Assembly: GCA_963796325.1 (NCBI GenBank)
Contig: CAWCLF010000003.1
Coordinates: 496,001 to 560,000 of the forward strand
DNA: 64,000 nt
Reading direction: 5' to 3'
Origin: CAVYGN01 sp963796325
GTDB lineage: Bacteria; Spirochaetota; Brevinematia; Brevinematales; JAOACQ01
The notes beneath the pieces were generated by a model. The model ran no database searches, was not told the DNA's origin, and worked only from the letters and a program-made list of their open reading frames with translations. This document shows, in pieces, positions 33,130 to 42,178 of the stretch (within the stretch, counting starts at the first letter, position 1; each line of letters opens with the position of its first letter). Made by a program: the position numbers and the translations under genes.

Positions 33130-34914
33130 ATGACCACAGACCCCATAAGCGACCCGTCGAGGCGGTACTCGCCCGCGGGGCTCAACAGGTACGTTTACTG
33201 CTACAACAGGCCGCTGTATTATACCGACCCGGAGGGAAGGTGGTACCTCGATTTAGGAATCATCGGGATAGGAAACGACGATACTACAGGAAACTTCATA
33301 TTCGGCGTAGGGTTCGGTTTAAGCAATTTTGTCTGGCAACAGGACAGCAGCGGGAATATTTCGAACTACCAGACTTTCGTGGGGCTTAACATAGCCAACC
33401 AGAAGCTCGGAATAGGATACAGCTATGACGAAAAGGCATTATATGACGAGGAAGAATTATCATTCGGAATACAATATTACTGTTTCAATGCCAATATCAG
33501 TTTTTATCACAAGAAGACGTGGAACAGCAAAGAAGAATGGTGGAGCGTGAGCGGCAGCGCGGGAATCAGCTATGAAGGGATAGGTGTCGGAGCTGAGGCG
33601 GGGATCAGCTCATATACCAACAGCCAGGGACAAACGAAAAAAACCAGCGATATGGGGGTGTACGCGGGTTATAACGAAAACGGCGTATTGGTAGGCGTTA
33701 ATGCACAGTGGAACTATGACACTTACGGGATGTATACGGGAATGAATTTGGGCGTGAGTATAGGCTCTACTTTTGATGGCGGCAACGGCGAATTATCTTT
33801 CGGAACCAACGCATACTTTGACGCTCAGGGGAGATTCATTGGAATTACCGGATCTGTTTCAATACAGCATAGCATTAGTGCTTACGGCGTAAATATCGGC
33901 AGCGGAAGCTTCGGCCTGACCTTTGGAAATGTAAACGGCGGCTGGGTACTGGGGGGCGGAATCAATCTTAATCCGGGAGTGAATCTTGACAATATGGCGA
34001 ATGCCGAAGCAGCAAAGATGCCGTATAGTACAAGGCAGACCCTCATAAGTGCAGGAGTGACCCTGCCTGAGTATGGGATAGGGTCGCCTAACGGGGCAAA
34101 CTTACCCGGTTTCAACGACTGGCTGATGTTACAGCCTCAGGAAGGTCAAATCAGCACAAATGTTGATACAGGTCAGCAGTATATATATCAAAATGGAGAA
34201 TGGGTTAATTATAATAAGAATTTGAATAATTCAGGAAGTATAATAGAAGTATCACAAACTCAGACAATATCTCTTGAAGAAAATGCTTCCAAAGCATATG
34301 AAAATTTAATGGAGGCTGTAAAATCACAGGATCATGATCCAGATGATATTGTGGGAATAATGTTTTTGAATAAAGAAAAAGATGTTTCTGGCTTTGGCCA
34401 TAATGCGATTGCTTTTATTTACGCGGATGGGTCGGTTGATATTTATTCATACAGAGCCACTAATACTGATGATTTTACTATTTTATTAGGATCAAATGTT
34501 CCTGCTACAATGGATAAAAATCATTATGAGGCAGATGATTTTAGTACATTTTTATCTACACAACCACCGAATGACAAATCTTATAACCGCTATATAATGA
34601 TTCCTGTCGATGCAGAATCGGGACAGGCAATGTTAAACAGAGCAGAAGATTATCATATTAACGCTGGTACATATAACATAGTAGGACATAATTGTGAACA
34701 TGTAGCACAGGACATACTTTCTTACGGCGGCCTCAGTTTTGCTCCGACAAAAAGCGATCAAAATGATGTAAATATATATTTATATGGATTTCCTTCCGCA
34801 GTTTATAATTATTTTATTTCAACAGGTACGATACCGAACTCTGCGTATAATATAGGTGTAAATGTTGCAAATTTTGAGGGATGGAATTTCGGATATATAG
34901 GAGTACCAAAATGA
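33130..34914 (+). CDS. Orphan RHS C-terminal cassette with LRAT/NlpC-like tip
   Basis: 594 residues. It opens with the end of an RHS core (MTTDPISDPSRRYSPAGLNR, LYYTDPEG), preceded in frame by YYDPSAGRF, then about 250 residues of G/Y/N-rich alternating strand pattern (GIGNDDTTGNFIFGVGFGLSNF onward). The last 170 residues have FGHNAIAFIYADG and IVGHNCEHVAQDIL. The latter matches the NCEH motif of LRAT/NlpC-P60 permuted papain-like enzymes, with Cys as nucleophile and the first His as partner. I infer a peptide- or lipid-hydrolysing toxin tip. The body of the RHS shell is missing, so it is a cassette rather than a full toxin gene. Confidence 0.75.
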   Translation: MTTDPISDPSRRYSPAGLNRYVYCYNRPLYYTDPEGRWYLDLGIIGIGNDDTTGNFIFGVGFGLSNFVWQQDSSGNISNYQTFVGLNIANQKLGIGYSYDEKALYDEEELSFGIQYYCFNANISFYHKKTWNSKEEWWSVSGSAGISYEGIGVGAEAGISSYTNSQGQTKKTSDMGVYAGYNENGVLVGVNAQWNYDTYGMYTGMNLGVSIGSTFDGGNGELSFGTNAYFDAQGRFIGITGSVSIQHSISAYGVNIGSGSFGLTFGNVNGGWVLGGGINLNPGVNLDNMANAEAAKMPYSTRQTLISAGVTLPEYGIGSPNGANLPGFNDWLMLQPQEGQISTNVDTGQQYIYQNGEWVNYNKNLNNSGSIIEVSQTQTISLEENASKAYENLMEAVKSQDHDPDDIVGIMFLNKEKDVSGFGHNAIAFIYADGSVDIYSYRATNTDDFTILLGSNVPATMDKNHYEADDFSTFLSTQPPNDKSYNRYIMIPVDAESGQAMLNRAEDYHINAGTYNIVGHNCEHVAQDILSYGGLSFAPTKSDQNDVNIYLYGFPSAVYNYFISTGTIPNSAYNIGVNVANFEGWNFGYIGVPK

Positions 34915-35811
34915 TAGCGATATATTTTTGGTTTTTAATGTTATTTGCTGCAGAAAAAAATAGTATTTGTTAAAAGCTTACCGGGTGAGGTAATTTTACC
35001 GAATATATCAACAAATGATGATACCGGAATTCTGATAATTAATATGCATGATGGAACGGAACGTCAGATATTGAAAGGGCTTAAATTTACCCTGGGCGAA
35101 TGGAACAGAGATAAAAAAAAGATATTATTGTTTAATGATTATTATATTTCAGGCTTTGTCACCAGTTCTGATTATTCTGTATTTGAATACGATATTGAAA
35201 AGAGTGTTATGAGGCCTATACTTAAAGAGGTTCATTATACTTCTAGACATGAAATAAATTACGAAAGAATCCGTTATATACCTGGCAAAAATGCAATAAG
35301 TTATATTTTTGCTGATGGTTATAAATTACATGATTATAGAAATTACCTTCATATTTATGATCTTGATAGGAAAAAAGATGAAAAGTTGTTTAGAACATCT
35401 AGTTATTATTCATGGGATTCTAACGGTACATCGATTTACTATAATCCAATGAAAGCATATGCTGTTGATAATCATATATTTGAATATAACGTTATGACGA
35501 AAGAAACAAAAGAACTATTTACAGGTTATACTCCCGAATGTTCTCATAATGGCGAATACATTGCTTATACCAAATATAACGGAGATCTTGTAGTGAGAGA
35601 AATGAAAAACGGGAAGGAATGGCCGATAATGATTGAGGGTTATAATTACCTCTTTTCACCTGATGATAAGTATATAATGTTAAGTAAAGATTGGAATGAA
35701 TTGCCTATAGAAAAAGCGAAACAAGTACTATATTACGAATTCAAAACCGGAAAGAGTGGTATATTTATATATGATCGTTCTGGAAAAGTAAATTGGTATG
35801 ATTGGAATTGA
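34911..35811 (+). pseudogene. Companion/immunity candidate with a frameshift in an A7 tract
   Basis: An ATG at 34911 overlaps the RHS stop (ATGA) and encodes MIAIYFWFLMLFAAEK, a signal-peptide-like start, but stops after 20 residues. The long frame from 34945 (TTG) encodes the rest: 288 residues with repeats typical of a beta propeller (YIFADGYKLHDYRNYLHIYDLDRK, SWDSNGTSIYYN, CSHNGEYIAYTKYNG). Removing one A from the A7 run at 34954-34960 joins the two. So it is frameshifted, phase-variable, or slips. Its position fits an immunity protein for the RHS tip; that role is inferred. Confidence 0.65.
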
Positions 35812-36560
35812 ACGCAAAAGCAATGATTTTCTCGTACTCTACTAAGAAAATAATTTTAAGTAATAAAAGAAATTGAAGGGCTTATTCCAGCAGAAATTCA
35901 GTAGTAAAACTGCCCAATGTTGTAATACACATAACGCACAAAATGTGAATGGGAGCAGTCACGCAATTCAGTCCCATTTGGAGTGATATATTATTGTTAT
36001 CTAATGAGATAAAAAGATCAATCGCAGTCCCTTTCCAAGATAAAATACGAGAATATTGCATAAAATATGGTAGTATTAACCGCTTATATAGAGCATTTTA
36101 ACCATAAAATGGGACTATTGTGCGGGTAGAAGTCCCACATGTAAACGGCTCCCTGGAGGCACATAAATTCGAGGACAGGTATCGAATTTATGTTGGGAAA
36201 CATAACGCACAGCGGTGTATGAGATATCAGGCCCTGATGAATATTGTAGGGATCTTGAGCGATTTAGGATGACACTATACGCAACAGCAATGCGTGTTAT
36301 AACTTCATAAATATCAATATGTTTACAAAAACCGCCGGTATTTGTAACTCCATCTTCCGGTATGAAAGCATCGGGTCAAAAGTGGACCCTAATTGTATAT
36401 ATGCCGGATAGTTCAACCGATATTTTGATATGATTTCCAGGGGGAGGGTTGACTGCGAATAGGCTGCGGAGACAGGCTCTAACCCGGCGGCCCGAGAGGC
36501 GGGCAAAGGGATATCGAGGGCTTTCTAAACGACAATATTTTGCAGGAATTGAGGACAATG
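35812..36560. other. Non-coding stretch with IS scraps
   Basis: About 750 bp without a convincing gene. It has a 12-bp perfect inverted repeat at 36161-36193 and a GGGTCAAAAGTGGACCC-type IS-end motif near 36373-36390. It also has a short G+C-rich patch (36470-36510, AGGCTCTAACCCGGCGG) that resembles 30740-30760. It is probably built from decayed mobile elements. No function can be given. Confidence 0.5.
36161..36193. repeat. Perfect 12-bp inverted repeat
   Basis: ACATAAATTCGA and TCGAATTTATGT are separated by a 9-base loop. Neither a T run nor a gene end is close by, so it may be an IS or recombination remnant. Confidence 0.6.
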
Positions 36561-37022
36561 TTATTTAGAAAGCAGTTCTTCGGGGGAATGAACGGTAATT
36601 TCTTTATAAATCTCGAAGTCTTTTTTATCGTAAGTAAGGATGTTTTTGATTCCATTTTCCAGCATAGTAGCCGTGATTGCGGCATCGTGGATATTTTTAC
36701 CGGAGATTTGATATTTTTCGGCAATTTTCATGAGCCGTTCAATAGTTTCAATTTCGATGTTTAAAACCTCGAAGTTTTGCCTGAACTCTTTGACCTTCCG
36801 GTTTGCCTCTTTTATTGGCAGAGGATTTTTGAGGAATTTCTTATTAGTTGAAACCGAGAGAAACTCTCTTATTATCTGTGTAGAAATGAAAAGATGATGC
36901 TGACTTTCAACCAACTGCCTTAATATCTCAACGGAACTTGAATATTTTATGGGATCGAAGTCTTCAAGAGAAGCGTATACGAGGATGTTAGTATCGATAA
37001 AAAGCTTAGATTCTCGGTTCAT
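36561..37022 (-). CDS. VapC-type PIN-domain toxin
   Basis: 153 residues from the ATG at 37022 with AGGGAAG upstream; the longer frame would run into the antitoxin gene. KLFIDTNILVYA holds the first catalytic Asp, STQIIREFLSV the conserved Glu region, and KNIHDAAITATML the later acidic residues with LTYDKKDF at the end. VapC enzymes cleave tRNA or rRNA. The preceding antitoxin frame overlaps it by 17 bp, the standard arrangement. Confidence 0.88.
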   Translation of the reverse strand: MNRESKLFIDTNILVYASLEDFDPIKYSSSVEILRQLVESQHHLFISTQIIREFLSVSTNKKFLKNPLPIKEANRKVKEFRQNFEVLNIEIETIERLMKIAEKYQISGKNIHDAAITATMLENGIKNILTYDKKDFEIYKEITVHSPEELLSK

Positions 37023-37230
37023 AAATGTCTTCCCTGGTAAAGTCTTGAATTTTACCGCCGCATTTGAAAGTAGTCCAATGGAATTTAGTCTTCTTTTTCG
37101 TTGTTGACACTTCATTTCCAAGGACGACTACTTCAGCTTTGCGATTGAACAAATCGCGCAATTTTGCGGGGAGGACGATCTTGATTTCTCCTTCATGATT
37201 GATATTTACATCAGTTTTATATGCCAGCAT
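37006..37230 (-). CDS. Antitoxin of the VapC-like pair
   Basis: 74 residues. NHEGEIKIVLPAKLRDLF and VEVVVLGNE-like segments resemble AbrB-type or DUF2281-like antitoxins, although the family is not certain. It overlaps the toxin gene and is preceded by GGGAG 7 nt before the ATG. The XRE regulator upstream is on the same strand, 13 bp away. Confidence 0.75.
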   Translation of the reverse strand: MLAYKTDVNINHEGEIKIVLPAKLRDLFNRKAEVVVLGNEVSTTKKKTKFHWTTFKCGGKIQDFTREDIYEPRI

Positions 37231-37243
37231 TTTACAGCTCCCA

Positions 37244-37585
37244 CTATTTCGAGTAAGCCACTTTAGCTTTAGTGTCTCTTAAAAAAGCGTCTAAAACGGT
37301 CAAAATATGCTGTTTTTCCTGTTCGGGTAAATGCTCAATTTGGGAAAGCCTATCGAGCATTTTCTTATCTTTCAATTCGGTCAGGAGGTCGTTTTCATCG
37401 ACCAGATAGTCGATACTGACATCCAGGGAATCTGCTATTTTTTTAGCTACTTCGATTGAAGGTTTTATTTCATTCCGTTCATATCTGCCTACAATCGGGC
37501 CGCTAGTGCCTATCTTTTCCGCGAGTTCTTGCTGGGACCATCCTTTTTGCTTTCTAAGCATAAAAACTTTATCTCCAAACCTCAT
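37244..37585 (-). CDS. XRE-family HTH transcriptional regulator
   Basis: 113 residues. The N-terminal helix-turn-helix (MLRKQKGWSQQELAEKIGTSGPIVGRYERNEIKPS) is classical, followed by SLDVSIDYL and a short helical tail. AGGTGA precedes the ATG. The promoter at 37635-37663 drives it together with the VapBC-like pair. It is likely to be an autoregulator of the operon, which is inferred from position. Confidence 0.88.
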   Translation of the reverse strand: MRFGDKVFMLRKQKGWSQQELAEKIGTSGPIVGRYERNEIKPSIEVAKKIADSLDVSIDYLVDENDLLTELKDKKMLDRLSQIEHLPEQEKQHILTVLDAFLRDTKAKVAYSK

Positions 37586-37634
37586 AAAATCACCTATTTA
37601 TATCAGATTGCACTTAAAATCTCTTATATTAGTA

Positions 37635-37663
37635 ATTTTACATCATAAATATTATTTAGTCAA
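37635..37663 (-). promoter_or_regulatory. Sigma70-type promoter of the XRE-antitoxin-toxin operon
   Basis: Minus-strand TTGACT (37658-37663), 17-bp spacer and TAAAAT (37635-37640), 49 bp before the XRE start. The A+T-rich divergent region reaches to the parA start at 37801. Confidence 0.65.
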
Positions 37664-37800
37664 CACTTTTTGGATACACATTAATGAACAGGTATTGTAA
37701 CGCAAATGATGTAAAAAATATTATTCGAACATAAAAATGTAACGTTTGGGTTATATTTAGAATCAAAATAGCTTCAAAAAAATATTTTTAGGAATATTAT

Positions 37801-38215
37801 ATGAAAGTGATAGTATTCAGCAATCAAAAGGGCGGAGTGGGTAAGACCACGACCACGAGAGAATTAGGGATTTACCTTGCGGAAAAGAGTTATCGTGTGT
37901 TATTAATCGACGGGGACCCGCAGGCGAACCTTTCTAAAAGCCTTGTGGATAATCCAGGCTTCGGTCTATACGAAGCCTTGAGCGGCGGGGAATGCGAGCC
38001 GGAGGACGTTAAATTGAATTTATCCTTACTCTCCGGGGGGATAAAGCTTGCGGGGCTTGAAAAGAGCCTGATCGGGGAGCTGGGCGCGTTTACCCGCCTG
38101 CGGGACTTATTGGAGCAGGAAATTTTCCGGACCTATGACTTTATACTGATAGACAGCCCACCGTCATTGGGGGTGCTTACAGGCAACGCCTTGACTGCCT
38201 CCGGCTGCCAAGCAG
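37801..38215 (+). pseudogene. parA: ParA-type ATPase, 3' part lost to an insertion sequence
   Basis: About 138 residues of a ParA/MinD ATPase: Walker A KGGVGKTTTTREL, the A' motif LLIDGDPQANLS and the Walker B-like LIDSPPSLGVLTGNALTAS. The normal protein has about 250 residues; here the frame runs into IS copy C at 38216 and ends after a few IS-coded residues. No parB or replication gene is present. A ParA of this type suggests that the region came from a plasmid or conjugative element. Confidence 0.85.
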
Positions 38216-39780
38216 CACCGGGTGCGAATCTGAAGTAAAAGTCCAGGATTTTGGACTAAAGTAAATAGGCAGATATAAGGATAAAAAAGAGAAGAAAACA
38301 CAGGCAATTGAAGGTTGGTTATAGAACTTATGTGAAGTGGAAGTGAAGCGAGTGTAAAAGAAGTCTCTTTAATGCCTGGATTTTACACAATCCCTGCTAA
38401 AACTGGCATATAGGGCAGGAAGCGAGGCGGTTTTCCTGAATTCTTCTCAAACGCGCCAGCTCGAATTGAGATCGGATAAAATCAAGGTCGGGCAGTTTGC
38501 CTGAATAAGCCTCGGCGGGAGTCTGGTATTGATGGGCATGATGAGGGCGGACATGGTTGTATTCATGAATAGCCTTCTCAAGATATTGCTCAAGGTCGTT
38601 TAGATTGCGGTATTGCCGCAAGAATAGCCAGGAGTATTTCAGGCTTTTGTTCACGGCTTCGATCATGCTGTTTGAAAAATGTATATGCTTTTGAGCTATC
38701 AGATGCTTTATGGTAATTTTATCCTCAAGGTATTGCTTTATTGTGTCGTTATCGTTTTCAGGACCTCCGTCGGTAAGGAAAATGATATAAGGGTCTATGG
38801 TATCGCTTTGTTTTTTAACGATATTGGAATAAGCATCTTTAAGGTTTGAGAGAGCGATTTCAGCAGAAACGCAGAGGGACACTTTATAGGAGATGATAAA
38901 CCGGGAAAAATTGTCTGCGATAAGATAAATATATGCGGTAAGGCCGTCCAATAGTTTCAGGCAGGTAATATCGGCATGAATTATCTCGTTGGGCCGGAAC
39001 GCCCTGATACCTTTAGATTGGCGCGGTTTTTTAAAAAATTTTCCGGTAAGTCCGAATAACCTGGAATACTTGTACCATGAATCTCTGCCGATGAATAATG
39101 CTTTTAACCTGACGGCTTCGGAATGTATGGCATGGACAGGCCAGCCTGTGTATTTTGGATCAAGCAGAAATTTCTTCATAGCGTTAAGTTCGGATTCTGA
39201 AAGCTGGTTGGGCCAGACCTTCGGGCATTTATGGATGGGGGAGATAAGGCACCTGGCTTTGACCTGGACGGCCCAGTTGTAGAAAGTGGAGATTTTAAGT
39301 TTAAAAAATTTGCAGGCCCTTTCAATGGAAATCATAAAACGGTTGGAGAGGAAATAAATGGCTTTGACGGTCATGTTTTGAATGTTATCAAGATAGCCGG
39401 ATGGCTTATGGATGAGGGAATCCTGTATTTTTTTATAAAAGCGATAGACATAGCATAGGATGGTAATAGTTATTATCAATTTTCTGGAATGAGCAAATGT
39501 CTTAACCAGAGGCAATAATTGAGATTGATAATCCCTGTACTCATAGCCGAATAGAGAAGAAAGGTTGTAATTCAAGAGATGGTAGTATGTGGATTTTGAA
39601 ATCATTGAGCGGACGGAATCGTAAGAAATAGAGCCTATCTGAAGAGCGAGGGTAAAGTTGTGGTCGTATTTTTTGTGAGAGTGCATAAAAAAACTCCGGT
39701 TATTTTATAGAAATTTGGCATAAAAATAGATAAGAATATAAAATAAAAGCAACGGATATGCAATTATTTTTATCGGTCAT
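38216..39780 (-). mobile_element. 429-residue rve IS, copy C
   Basis: The left end CACCGGGTGCG at 38216 interrupts parA. The right end at about 39780 precedes the RHS leader repeat. Its sequence is collinear with copy B, including the following leader, at a constant offset of 7018. Confidence 0.65.
38397..39686 (-). CDS. DDE integrase-core (rve) transposase, copy C
   Basis: 429 residues with the same motifs as copies A and B; individual changes include KFFKKPRQSKG and SLCVSAEIALSNL. The frame is open and the catalytic residues are kept. Confidence 0.88.
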   Translation of the reverse strand: MHSHKKYDHNFTLALQIGSISYDSVRSMISKSTYYHLLNYNLSSLFGYEYRDYQSQLLPLVKTFAHSRKLIITITILCYVYRFYKKIQDSLIHKPSGYLDNIQNMTVKAIYFLSNRFMISIERACKFFKLKISTFYNWAVQVKARCLISPIHKCPKVWPNQLSESELNAMKKFLLDPKYTGWPVHAIHSEAVRLKALFIGRDSWYKYSRLFGLTGKFFKKPRQSKGIRAFRPNEIIHADITCLKLLDGLTAYIYLIADNFSRFIISYKVSLCVSAEIALSNLKDAYSNIVKKQSDTIDPYIIFLTDGGPENDNDTIKQYLEDKITIKHLIAQKHIHFSNSMIEAVNKSLKYSWLFLRQYRNLNDLEQYLEKAIHEYNHVRPHHAHQYQTPAEAYSGKLPDLDFIRSQFELARLRRIQENRLASCPICQF

Positions 39781-40147
39781 GGTTATAGGAATAAGGATAG
39801 TCAGATTATCCCCGCATTACGAGGAAGCGTAATGAGGCTGCGAAACGAAGTGAGCATAGCCGAATTATCACTGAGCGATAGCGAAGGGATAGAGCCGCCG
39901 GCGAAAAACGGCAGTAAGCGGGCGGACTGTTTGAGGGACTTTTTGCCATTTACAATACGAATCTTATTTTTTACAAAGATTCGGCAATAAGATTTTAGCA
40001 AAAAGCACCGAGTTCCGCCCGCAGCCGTTTTGAGCCTGTGCGGCTCAAGCTTCTGAGTACAGCGGGGAAAGTTTTCTTTCTGGTTCGCTTTCTTTTGCTT
40101 TTTCAAAAGAAAGCGAACGGTACTACGACCCCTCCGCCGGAAGGTTT
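39781..40147 (+). repeat. RHS cassette leader repeat, copy 2
   Basis: Nearly identical to 32763-33129, with only a few base differences. The perfect hairpin lies at 40083-40118. Confidence 0.8.
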
Positions 40148-42178
40148 ATGACCACAGACCCCATAAGCGACCCATCGAGGCGGTACTCGCCCGCGGGGCT
40201 CAACAGGTACGTTTACTGCGTCAACAGGCCGCTGTATTATACGGACCCGACCGGCTGTGATATATGGTCTGACCTTTTGATCGGGGCCGGCCTGGACATT
40301 CTTTCAGGAGGCGCAATTTCATCGGCAGCTATCTTTGCCGCCGCCACCCTTTCGACCACCGCAGTCACGGCGGCTGTAACGGCAGTATCGTCAACGTGGG
40401 TGACTTCCGTAGGCCCGGATCAACAAACAGGCGGATGGGATGCAGGGGTCAGCATTCTCGGGCTTGTCGGGACAAATATTGAATTTTACCAGGGCAATGC
40501 TTATGCCAATTACATTTTCTACGGGGCGCAGATGCCAGGCACAAGCCTGGGTGTTGGCTATGACTACCAGTATGGATCCTGGTACGACCAGGAGGAAGCA
40601 TCCGGGTCGGTGAATCTTGGAACCTCACCATTGAATATCTTCGGGGACTATTCTCACAAGGAGTACTGGAATACCGGCGAAGAGTGGATCAATAATACCC
40701 AGGGGATCGGCTTTGGTTACGGTACCGGTTTCAAAATCGGCGCGGATGTGAGTGTTAGGCAAAGCTGGTATTCAAGCGGTTACGGGAACCGGCTGACATT
40801 GCAAGACATGGTACTAGGGTTTGGGGCCGATGTTGGAATAGGGAATGTCAATCTTGGATTATCGACCAATTTGTACTATAACGGATACGGACAGTACGAG
40901 GGCGCTGACATCGGACTAATGGTAGGTTTCAACCAGAGCAACGGAGGCGCGGCGGCGCAGGGAGGTTCGGCAGGGATGGGCGTAAGCGGAGGATTAGGCT
41001 TGAACCTGTATTTAAACCAATACAATCAGATAAGCGGTATTACCGGAACTATAAATGCCGGGTTCGAAACAAAATATTACGCCGGAGGCAATATTAGCAT
41101 GACCGCGGGTTATGAAAACGGAATGGCAGTATTCGATTGGCAGGGCGGATTGACATATGACACCCTGAGCGCGACAAAGGCATGGTTTAATAACATGGAA
41201 GCGTCAAAAAAAGCCGGAGCTATAAAAATGGCGCAGCATTATCAAGATTTATTAAATACGGTTGCGTCTGCAGGGATTGCCGAGGGTGCTGAGATAATCA
41301 ATGAATACAAGCTGGCCCTGGCTTCTGCGTATGCTTCAGAATATGCTTATGGAAAAGCAGAGATGAGATTGGGCCAGAAAGGAAGTGAATATATCCTGGA
41401 TCAGAATAGCAGAGATGCCCTTTTAGACGCTGGAGTTATTGTTTCAGGAGTGAATTATAACGTAGTCAAAGTCGATGCAAGCCAGGAATTAAAAGATGCT
41501 GTAGGTAAAGATTTTTCCTGGGGCAATGATTTAAAATGCTTTAAATCTGAAAACGGTATGTCGGCATCGATCTTTGCATATACCGACCCGGATACAGGTA
41601 AAACAACGTATATTATTGCATTTACAGGATATCCTGTTAATCAGGGGAAGGGAATATTAACTAATGGAGTAGTAAATGCAATTGCCCAGGAATTTGGACG
41701 ACCTGCTCCGCAATTCCAGGACGCGATTAATTTTGCCATTTCTATAAAAAAATATTCGGGCTTTGGAAATGACATTGTATTCACCGGCCAGTCCCTGGGA
41801 GGGGGTCTTGCAAGCGCCGCGGGACTGGCGACAAGAACAAAAACGATAACATTCGATGCGGAGGGTTTGAATCCCTCGACTATGGCAGGACGATTAGGTA
41901 ACCTTGACGAGGTGAGCTTGCAGGCTGAAGCTATGAAATACATAACCGCTTATGATGTCAGAGGGGAAGCGTTGTGGGAATACCAGGATAACATTGAATT
42001 TCTCCCGATAGCGGTAGGCAACAGGATAACTATCGATTGCGTTGCGCCTCCAACTCTGGATTCCGTAGGGCAAAATGGAATGTGGTTATTCCCCGTGCTT
42101 AGTGAGTGGTACATTCACACTCCCTTACAAGATGTATTATCGATGGAAGAATTTTTAAAACAAAAGGGTATTAAATAG
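40148..42178 (+). CDS. Orphan RHS C-terminal cassette with a lipase tip
   Basis: 676 residues. The RHS core end (MTTDPISDPSRRYSPAGLNR, LYYTDPTG) is followed by an Ala/Thr-rich hydrophobic stretch (about 40-90), then a Gly/Tyr/Asn-rich beta-type module (about 100-340), a helical part (about 340-430), and a class 3 lipase-like alpha/beta hydrolase domain. The latter contains YIIAFTGYP (oxyanion region), VFTGQSLGGGLASAAG (nucleophile Ser in GQSLG) and a possible catalytic His in WYIHTP. Lipase tips of this kind attack membranes of competitors in RHS and VgrG effectors. The ankyrin gene starts directly after the stop. Confidence 0.82.
   Translation: MTTDPISDPSRRYSPAGLNRYVYCVNRPLYYTDPTGCDIWSDLLIGAGLDILSGGAISSAAIFAAATLSTTAVTAAVTAVSSTWVTSVGPDQQTGGWDAGVSILGLVGTNIEFYQGNAYANYIFYGAQMPGTSLGVGYDYQYGSWYDQEEASGSVNLGTSPLNIFGDYSHKEYWNTGEEWINNTQGIGFGYGTGFKIGADVSVRQSWYSSGYGNRLTLQDMVLGFGADVGIGNVNLGLSTNLYYNGYGQYEGADIGLMVGFNQSNGGAAAQGGSAGMGVSGGLGLNLYLNQYNQISGITGTINAGFETKYYAGGNISMTAGYENGMAVFDWQGGLTYDTLSATKAWFNNMEASKKAGAIKMAQHYQDLLNTVASAGIAEGAEIINEYKLALASAYASEYAYGKAEMRLGQKGSEYILDQNSRDALLDAGVIVSGVNYNVVKVDASQELKDAVGKDFSWGNDLKCFKSENGMSASIFAYTDPDTGKTTYIIAFTGYPVNQGKGILTNGVVNAIAQEFGRPAPQFQDAINFAISIKKYSGFGNDIVFTGQSLGGGLASAAGLATRTKTITFDAEGLNPSTMAGRLGNLDEVSLQAEAMKYITAYDVRGEALWEYQDNIEFLPIAVGNRITIDCVAPPTLDSVGQNGMWLFPVLSEWYIHTPLQDVLSMEEFLKQKGIK

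Noticed and set aside
36120..36300. Possible group II intron remnant
   Set aside because: The hairpin and GTGCGGG-type pieces are suggestive, but no domain V or reverse transcriptase was found.
36297..36558. Minus-strand frames of 60-69 residues
   Set aside because: No ribosome site and they cross IS-end scraps.
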